64,000 nucleotides of DNA from Anisus vortex (taxonomy: Eukaryota; Mollusca; Gastropoda; Planorbidae): the NCBI GenBank assembly GCA_949126835.1, contig OX421497.1, positions 20,977,409 to 21,041,408 of the forward strand, read 5' to 3'. The position numbers and the translations under genes were made by a program. Positions 59,001 to 64,000 of the stretch are shown here, one piece after another (the first letter of the stretch is position 1; each line of letters opens with the position of its first letter). The notes beneath the pieces are model-generated. The model saw nothing but the letters and a program-made list of their open reading frames with translations. It was not told the origin of the DNA and did not search any database.

Positions 59001-62000
59001 ATAGCAATATCTTCAAGAGCATGTCAACACCACTGTAAATGTTTGGAGAGTAAATCGAGGGGCCGCACCACCAAACCAGAAGATAAGCTTGCTGCCATGG
59101 ACGACAATCGTCAAGTGTAATACACTAGCGGTATCTCCCAAGCAAAGGCGTTTATTGAAAGTACCCGAAAGTCAGTGGCGTCTCCGGTGTTTTATTGGGA
59201 TTCCCCCCATCATAAAGTATAGCCGCACATTCAATTTGTTACCAAGGAGCCCCAACCTAAGAGCCTACCCGCGGTCTCAAGCTAGATGAATCCACCTATG
59301 TCCCTAACATCCCCAAGTAATATAACCCTATATATAATATTGCAATTTATCTCCCCCCCCCCCCTTCCCCACACACACTGTCCAAGGTCAACCCCACACC
59401 ATCACGGCGGGCTAAAATATTTATCAAGTTATACCGTCAGTTTTGAATCAAGTTTTGATGCACTAATGTATAATGGCCTTTAAAAGTTTGGCAGCTGAGG
59501 TGGAAAGACAAGACGCGCAACTCTATTGGAACACATTTATTCAGATAGCGACCTAGATATGGATACCCGATTACCCGATGCAACATTATGTGCATTACCT
59601 TTAGGGATATTTGATTTTATGGGCGTATATTGCTTAGAGGAAAAAAAAAACGGCCATGTTTTAGGTTACAAGAAGACCGTTTCAGACAGAGAAATAAATC
59701 GTAATGATAACATTTCTGTGTGTGTGTGGGGGGGGGGGGGGGGTAAGAATAACATCGTGATAACAATGTACTTACTGTAGTTACCAAATATTTCAAACAC
59801 TCCATGAATGTCAAGAAATAGGTCAACTCCACAAGTCACGTAGTCCTATATTAACTATATATACTAGATCTATATACAATTGGTAATTTAAAAAACAAAA
59901 GTAATTTTACATTTCTTTGTCTCAGCGTGTTATTAGTTTCACTCACTTTTATAAACATTATTTTGGAATATTTTTCATGAACTATTTTAATTATGATAAT
60001 CCTTACACAAGCCAATACAGCAGTGTGTCTTGTTGTATTTTGTTTTACCTGTCACCAATTATCTAAATTCTAATTTTACCCCAAGGTGGCAGACTGACAT
60101 TTAGAATTTATAATGTATTTTTTGTTCTGCCGCTAACAGCACATTTGACAATTTAAGTGTAAGAAATGCGTTTTATTTCAGATCCGGATATTTACAATTA
60201 ATATCTGCATGAAATCAGAAATTGTCAACAACAAAAAGCGATTGACAAGGAATAATTAAACTTTCCGGTATAAAAAAACAACAACACTCTAAGTGCATTG
60301 GTGACAGAAATTCATTTTTTTTTTCACCTCAAATCAGTAATATCGTAATCAGGTCGAAAAGGGGTTTTCGCAACATAAAATATGTGTGTGTGTGTGTAAA
60401 AACAGGCAGGCCTACAGAATGGTAACAACTGGTCACAGAAGCATCTTGGTTTTAAGCTGTACATTTGTCTTAACAAAAAAAATTCAATAAAAACTAATTG
60501 AACTTGAACGATGAATAGGACAGATGTTCCTAGATGTTCCTTTATTAATGTGGAGGCGAATAAGACAGATGTTCCTAGATGTTCCTTTATTAATGTGGAG
60601 GTGAATAAGACAGATGTTCCTAGATGTTCCTTTATTCATGTGGAGGTGAAGACATGTTCCAAGATGTTCCTTTATTAATGTGGAGGTGAATAAGACAGAT
60701 GTTTCTAGATGTTCCTTTATTAATGTGGAGGTGAAGAAGACAGATGTTTGTAGATGTTCCTTTATTCATGTGGAGGTGAAGAAGACATATGTTCCTAGAT
60801 GTTCCTTTATTCATGTGGAGGTGAAGACATATGTTCCAAGATGTTCCTTTATTAATGTGGAAGTGAATAAGACAGATGTTCCTAGATGTTCCTTTATTCA
60901 TGTGGAGGTGCATATAATATAGTAGCACACAGGGAAGTTTTTTTTTATTGCGATACACACACACATACTATATGTATGTCGACAGTAAGCATGCATGTAA
61001 CTACACATTGAAAGTATGCTAGTGTGTGTTCAGATTGCATTGGACACCATTTATACATGCAATAAATGAGCGGTAGCGGGATAGATAAGCGATTCACGAG
61101 AGGCCTTACACTTACAATCTGTGTGTCTATAAAAAGAAAACGCTTAAGTGATTACAGATGATCGAATGTTTCCCCCTTGAATATATAAAGTTTGTAAAAT
61201 AAAATCAGGCTTCGATCTATTGGTTTATTTCGTCAACTACTTCAATTAGAGAAGACTTTAATTACGTGGGGAAAACAAAGTTGGCGAATAAAGGGGCGTG
61301 AGTGATTGAACAAAACATCAACTAGAACCTCCTTAGATTGTTAGTTCAAACCTTGTGTTGGCATGACAACACTGTTACAACATGATCTACGAGATGTAAA
61401 GATATTTACCTGGTGTCACTCCTTGGCCGAGACTCCACCTTGAACCAAGTCTTCAGACTGGTCTGGACAAGTGCACGCTGGCTCCTCCTCGCCTCTGAAG
61501 GGAGGGGATCTTTTGTCTCCTCCTCGGTGCAGCTTGTCTCGCTCCCTGCCCCCGCCAGCTCGCGCCCCGGTGACTCTGACCCGCGCCCGGAGCTGCTACT
61601 GCTGCTGCGGCTACGTCCTTTGGAGGACGGGGAGGGTGAGGACGCCAGGGACAGGTCCTCTATTGAGTTTCGGCTGCTCGTGGACGAGGCAGAGGTGAAG
61701 GACGACGAAGGGGAGTCGACCTCCTCGCCGCCGCTGCTGCCCTTTCTGGCCCGGCGCCCAGGGGGCCTCGGGGGATACTCTCCATCTAGATGTCGGGGCA
61801 GCGAGCCCGAGGGTAGAGACGACAGCGCCACAGGTGTGGAGGAGGATCCGCCTTTGCCATTACGGCGTCGTATAGCGCGGCCCTGGCGCCGACGGGGCAG
61901 CGAGCCCGCGGGTAGAGACGACAGCGCCACAGGTGTGGAGGAGGATCCTCCTTTGCCATTACGGCCTCGTATAGCGCGGCCCTGGCGCCGACGGGGCAGC

Positions 62001-62098
62001 GGCTGGAATGAGGGTGACAGCGGAGTTGACCTATTTTTCCGAGGCCACAGGTAGGCCTGGTGATGCAACTGCCACCCAGCCTTCTGTCGAATCAGCAT
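43880..62098 (-). CDS. AEBP2: AEBP2/jing ortholog, PRC2 accessory zinc-finger protein (five coding exons)
   Basis: Coding segments in order are 62098-61410, 51041-49474, 47986-47862, 44296-44229 and 44027-43880 (2598 bases, 865 residues plus TAG). All junctions have GT/AG and matching phases. Residues 1-230 are Ser/Arg-rich; 231-625 are Ser/Thr/Pro/Asn-rich and probably disordered. C2H2 fingers lie at 627-648, 660-685 and 693-715. Finger 2 has the AEBP2-type long loop (CLWEDCKVF...SWLERH) and is followed by HSGHRPFKC. A basic run (RRKRQMKRRSLQ) precedes a conserved C-terminal domain starting SDFFDEHT and ending IGKISIPLSELPSDT...RKHRRK. In the family this region contacts SUZ12 and RBBP4 in PRC2.2, a nuclear H3K27 methyltransferase complex. 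It is longer than vertebrate AEBP2 (about 500 residues) because of the linker. The start is the first ATG after an in-frame TAA. Confidence 0.93.
44229..44296 (-). CDS. AEBP2: AEBP2 coding exon 4
   Basis: The acceptor AATCTTCAG ends at 44297 and the donor GCTGT|GTAAGT starts at 44228. A 68-base exon encodes IVGRRETICGSRHSLMEFTP then PA and two bases of the next codon. Only 201 bases of intron separate it from exon 5. Confidence 0.92.
44297..45720 (-). other. Intron 3 of AEBP2, proximal part
   Basis: AT-rich intronic DNA without a recognised element. Two TAGGCCTA octamers (45201, 45268) lie only 67 bases apart. Confidence 0.6.
45725..47440. repeat. Composite 40-bp/16-bp satellite array in AEBP2 intron 3
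   Basis: The basic unit is 40 bases, CTATATGCACAGAATAGGTA then GAGAACAGAATGCGCAATCC. A 16-base subunit AGAATAGGTAGAGAAC is added once or more in many copies, giving a mix of 40-, 56-, 72- and 88-base units. A MITE splits the array at 46488-46880. Several minus-strand open frames through it are artefacts. Confidence 0.95.
46488..46880. mobile_element. hAT-like MITE (393 bp) inside the satellite
   Basis: The perfect inverted termini CAGGGTTCTCACA bound an interior with many CCAGRCTWTTT/AAGGCT motifs. The flanks share TAGAGA (6 bases; 7 of 8 if GGTAGAGA is compared with TGTAGAGA). The array resumes in register (TAGAGAACAGAATGCG), so the insertion came after array formation. Confidence 0.88.
47441..47861 (-). 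other. Intron 3 of AEBP2, distal part
   Basis: No element recognised, apart from a GC-richer stretch (GGCTTCCGCCATTTTC near 47461) next to the array. Confidence 0.5.
47862..47986 (-). CDS. AEBP2: AEBP2 coding exon 3
   Basis: The acceptor CCTTTTTTCCTCTAG ends at 47987. The exon completes codon GTG and gives KRSDFFDEHTMAIVKQELLA through TTFQGT. The donor is GGAACT|GTAAGT (GT at 47861-47860). The SDFFDEHT motif corresponds to the HDFFDAQT region of vertebrate AEBP2. Confidence 0.93.
48299..48528. mobile_element. hAT MITE (230 bp) in AEBP2 intron 2
   Basis: The inverted termini are CAGGGGCGAAGCCAGAAT and, read inward, CAGGGGCGAAGCCACAGG. The perfect target duplication ACAACCAG lies at 48291-48298 and 48529-48536. 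The interior repeats CCAGGGGGGGCT. The perfect flanks suggest a fairly recent insertion. Confidence 0.95.
49474..51041 (-). CDS. AEBP2: AEBP2 coding exon 2, linker and three zinc fingers
   Basis: The acceptor TTCTATTTTAG ends at 51042 and the donor GCTG|GTAAGT starts at 49473. The 1568-base exon carries codons 230-752. It includes Asn/Ser runs, a small Cys-rich patch (LCTEKHCQGEKCACGG, residues 305-320) of unknown role, a His tetrad, and many SP/TP sites that could be phosphorylated. The zinc fingers map to 49852-49586. Open frames on the opposite strand here are shadows. Confidence 0.95.
51042..54990 (-). other. AEBP2 intron 1, proximal part
   Basis: No gene or intact mobile element recognised. 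It has five of the window's TAGGCCTA octamers (52120, 52566, 52808, 54243 and, just beyond, 55393) and a short CpG-rich stretch at 53490-53530 that could be an alternative promoter (weak). Confidence 0.5.
55005..55250 (-). mobile_element. tRNA-derived SINE, old copy
   Basis: On the minus strand it contains GATTCGAA-type B-box remains (GGGTTCGAATCCTGATG), GTGTCCCTGTCCCTTAAG, GGTATCTGACATTAGTTATG and the GGCTACACAATCTCC tail. It has more changes than the copy at 57896. Confidence 0.78.
55421..55503. repeat. 41-bp direct duplication
   Basis: AAATGCGGTGTACGCCAGAA followed by TACCAAACAGCTTTGTAGAG occurs twice in a row. Confidence 0.92.
55893..56003. repeat. TA and TGTG-rich simple repeat
   Basis: A (TA)n run, then three GGTATATGTGTGTGGAGTGT-like units. 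Confidence 0.85.
56221..56416. mobile_element. hAT MITE (196 bp), relative of the 27136 copy
   Basis: The left end is CAGGGATAGACAAC; the right, read inward, is CGTGGGTCGGCACCCTCTC. Flanks CTTTATAC and CCTTATGC agree at 6 of 8. The interior GGCACGC and AATCCTACTTTGGCACACTA match 27136-27332. Confidence 0.82.
56486..56904. mobile_element. MITE with CCGTATATACTCG termini, 419 bp
   Basis: The left end is CCGTATATACTCGAGTATAA; the right, read inward, is CCGTATTTACTCGCGTATAA. TA lies on both sides (56484-56485, 56905-56906), as expected for a Tc1/mariner-pogo type element. GTATAAGTCGCACC repeats occur inside the left end. Confidence 0.88.
57896..58170 (-). mobile_element. tRNA-derived SINE, best copy, 275 bp
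   Basis: It is flanked by a perfect 14-bp target duplication CGCCCTCAACGGTA (57882-57895 and 58171-58184). On the minus strand the head has an A box TAGCCGAGCGG and a consensus B box GGTTCGAATCC, so it is a pol III promoter from a tRNA. The body follows (GTGTCCCTGAGTCTACCCAG, GGTACCTGACCTTAGTTGGG) and ends in CGGTCCGACGGGTACTTTAC. The clean flanks mark a fairly young copy. Confidence 0.95.
58197..58295 (+). mobile_element. Partial SINE
   Basis: AAGGCAAAGGGGGCTGGGCA, CTGGCCACACAATCCC and a GAGC...CTACTTTACTTT end match the 3' half of the SINE family; the head is missing. Confidence 0.65.
58300..60500 (-). other. AEBP2 intron 1, middle part
   Basis: No gene or full mobile element recognised. 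It includes C and G runs (59351-59364, 59728-59742) and short CACA tracts. Confidence 0.4.
60515..60912. repeat. 45-bp minisatellite, about 9 copies
   Basis: The unit contains TAGATGTTCCTTTATTAATG then TGGAGGTGAATAAGACAGATGTTCC. Some copies lack 6 bases (GAAGACATATG form). It lies in AEBP2 intron 1; open frames on both strands are artefacts. Confidence 0.95.
60913..61409 (-). other. AEBP2 intron 1, 5' end
   Basis: No element recognised. Contains the donor of exon 1. Confidence 0.5.
61410..62098 (-). CDS. AEBP2: AEBP2 coding exon 1
   Basis: Residues 1-229 plus two bases of codon 230 (AG|A, Arg). The donor is CCAG|GTAAAT (GT at 61409-61408). The exon is GC- and CpG-rich against an AT-rich surround. 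Ser-rich runs (SRSSSSSSGRGSESPGRE) resemble the Ser/Glu/Gly-rich N-termini of animal AEBP2 proteins in composition only. An in-frame TAA lies 12 bases before the ATG, so the frame starts here unless splicing adds an upstream exon. Confidence 0.85.
61802..61999 (-). repeat. AEBP2: 99-bp in-frame tandem duplication in AEBP2 exon 1
   Basis: Residues 34-66 and 67-99 are near-identical 33-residue repeats (LPRRRQGRAIRGRN..., ending SSLPAGS/SSLPSGS), with two residue differences. A third partial copy starts at residue 100 (LPR). High DNA identity suggests a recent duplication. The repeats are Arg-rich and may add nucleic-acid affinity (inference). Confidence 0.93.
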
Positions 62099-62760
62099 GC
62101 GGCTAGGTTATTCAGTGTCACAGCACACATTAAAAACAAACCACACAATATCCAATATCGCACTTGGCAAAAAATATGTTTGTTTTAGATCATTTTCTTC
62201 ACAAGCCAACAATTCAACAACATTCTTTGATTGGATTCGCATATAAAATAACAACAAATAGATCTAGCATGTCAAGTCTATCGAATGTTTAATGCTGAAT
62301 CGGCGAGTTCACTCCATCAGACGGGCTCGTGAAAGAGAGGAGTAGGGGGCACAACTCGCGGAATCCTAGCCACATAGCACGCTGCAAGAACACAGAAGAA
62401 ACAAACGAATCAATGAGACCATTCATTTGGCTTATACAACAGACACTTTTTCCTCGGAATCGATTACTAACCTAAACAGAGAACCGGTAGCTTTATTTCC
62501 TCACTGTAAGCATGGATTCAATATTTGGTTGCCGGTCTAATGGCGATATTACTTTTTAAAACCTAACCGGTATCAAAACGTAAAAACCACACCCTTTATG
62601 GACTGTTTAAGAACTATCAATACCTGCCAATATCCGGTATTAACACTGTCCACGAGAGCTGTTAGCGCGGAAATTAAAACATGAGCACGGGTTACGTAAG
62701 TGTCTGCACCGTGTGTGTTGGCGAGGCCACACGAGCCGTCAACACACAGCAGCCTCAACC
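62099..62760 (-). promoter_or_regulatory. Presumed AEBP2 5' UTR and promoter region
   Basis: This lies immediately upstream of the start codon. It has more CpG than the surroundings (62320-62380, 62660-62740) and no clear TATA box at a defined distance, as for many regulatory genes. The transcription start cannot be placed from sequence alone. Confidence 0.4.
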
Positions 62761-64000
62761 TCTCGCTTCACCTAGTGTTTTTTTTTTCACTTCTTTTTTT
62801 CATATATTTTTAATGTTCCGACCTAGTTGTACTAGACTAAAGCCAAACACGTGTTCGTTTATTGTTTTAAATAACCGTAAGTAATGTGCGGTGGGCTGGG
62901 GGAGGGGGGGGGGGGCGGGGGTTAGACAGTATGCAACCATGTCTGGGTTAAATTGTTTGGCAACAGACACAAAGATATTAGACAAGTGTATACTGAGATA
63001 TTTAACCTAGTATTTAACCATTGGTTGCTTTATATAGCCCAACATTCTCAACTATGTACTTTTGTTTTCGTTGAGATGGGGGGGGGGGGGGGAGCTTGCT
63101 AGACACAAAGAAATAAACTTAAAACAAAACAAAAAACTGTAAAAGTGACTGGAAATTTACAGTCCTAGCTAATTGCTCGTGAAAATGATTAATATTTGAT
63201 TAATAACGACGGATAATAAATGATATTTAATGTAATGGTTCAAAGAAAACTGATCTCATTTCTGATCAACACAAGTCTCACACTGACACTTATAGTGGGG
63301 AAGGAAGGGGGGGGATGCGGATGGACTAAGATTGCTCGGGGACACCTGGCTGACCATGACCCACTTCCAATATTCCAAGAGTGGTGTTCTTCTTGGGAAA
63401 TTTATCGGGCTGATGCCGCGGATGGTTCGCTTGGGGGGGGGGGGGATCCTTTGACCAGAAAATGAAACAGTAAAGTTTGACTGAAGACCCTATACTCCCT
63501 CCACACACACATACAAATCTAAATGAGTTCAATCTGACTTTTCCTCTTTCCTTGACTCCACCCACTGCTATAGTCCAAAAACTAAAGAGTTTAGAAACAC
63601 CAATGAGAAAAGACTTCCAATGAAAACAATGATGGAGTAAAGACGTAACAGACGCTATAGTTCTATATTCCAGTCGAAGTCAACATGTCGGGAACGGGAC
63701 AGACAAAACCCATCATTCAATTAACTAAAGCCTACAAACAAATCTCTGGCCTAATGAGTGCTGTTTGAACTTAAAGACTTGACAAGATAAAGAACAACTA
63801 CAAGAGTTATTAGGTTTAAACTAAACAACAAAAAAACACGGTGCAGCTGTTGTCATGAAGGCAGGCGGTATTTTTTTTTAAGCCAACCGGTTATTGAAAA
63901 TGTCACCGGTTTATTGTTTTGCCTCTCTCGCTAATATAATGAGAACATTTAGGTCAGTGACATCACCGTCTCTCTCAAAATGAGTGCAAGTTGGCCAGGT
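62761..64000. other. Non-coding, G-run rich
   Basis: No gene recognised. Long G runs at 62903-62923, 63079-63092 and 63435-63447; TTTCTTTTTTTC and AACCGGTTATTG (63888-63899) were noted without assignment. Confidence 0.35.

Noticed and set aside
60632..60964. 110-residue open frame with MNKGTSRNICL repeats
   Set aside because: Artefact of the 45-bp minisatellite.
61413..62054. 213-residue plus-strand open frame opposite AEBP2 exon 1
   Set aside because: Shadow of a GC-rich exon; the minus frame is the one that splices in phase to exon 2.

Overview
This is a eukaryotic window from an animal, most likely a mollusc and probably a gastropod. That assignment is an inference. It rests on an intron-containing animal gene, AT-rich non-coding DNA full of decayed DNA transposons and LINEs, tRNA-derived SINEs, and a striking excess of the octamer TAGGCCTA. 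There is no operon organisation.

The one gene that can be assembled with confidence lies on the minus strand across the right half (62098 down to 43880). It is an ortholog of AEBP2 (Drosophila jing), the C2H2 zinc-finger accessory subunit of Polycomb repressive complex 2. Five coding exons join with matching phases and canonical GT/AG sites. The product is 865 residues: a Ser/Arg-rich N-terminus with a 33-residue tandem duplication, a long Ser/Thr/Pro/Asn-rich linker, three zinc fingers and the conserved C-terminal domain. The AT-rich, transposon-poor stretch 38.2-43.9 kb is probably its long 3' UTR. Its introns hold a large satellite array (45.7-47.4 kb), several MITEs, SINEs and a 45-bp minisatellite.

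The left part (1-21.5 kb) holds three related exons at 1.6, 11.0 and 21.0 kb. Each follows a polypyrimidine tract and AG, and encodes a hydrophobic signal-like segment followed by a short peptide with dibasic cleavage sites. The first is intact and rich in cysteine, the second intact, the third broken. The 11-kb and 21-kb copies sit in a segmental duplication whose collinear matches run from about 5.4 and 17.7 kb to 11.5 and 21.5 kb. This looks like a small, fast-evolving secreted-peptide or prohormone-like family. I do not recognise it.

The left end also has three dense minisatellites (33, 40 and 33 bp units). Between 7 and 37 kb the window is a transposon graveyard. It contains a Jockey-like LINE split by a hAT MITE, a second LINE split by another hAT MITE, three decayed hAT transposases of the ZMYM1/DUF4371 type, and a nest of one hAT inside another that also holds a LINE and a pogo-like element. 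Many boundaries are supported by terminal inverted repeats and 8-bp (hAT) or TA (pogo) target duplications. The right end (62.1-64 kb) is presumed promoter and upstream sequence of the AEBP2 gene, with several long G runs and no recognisable gene.
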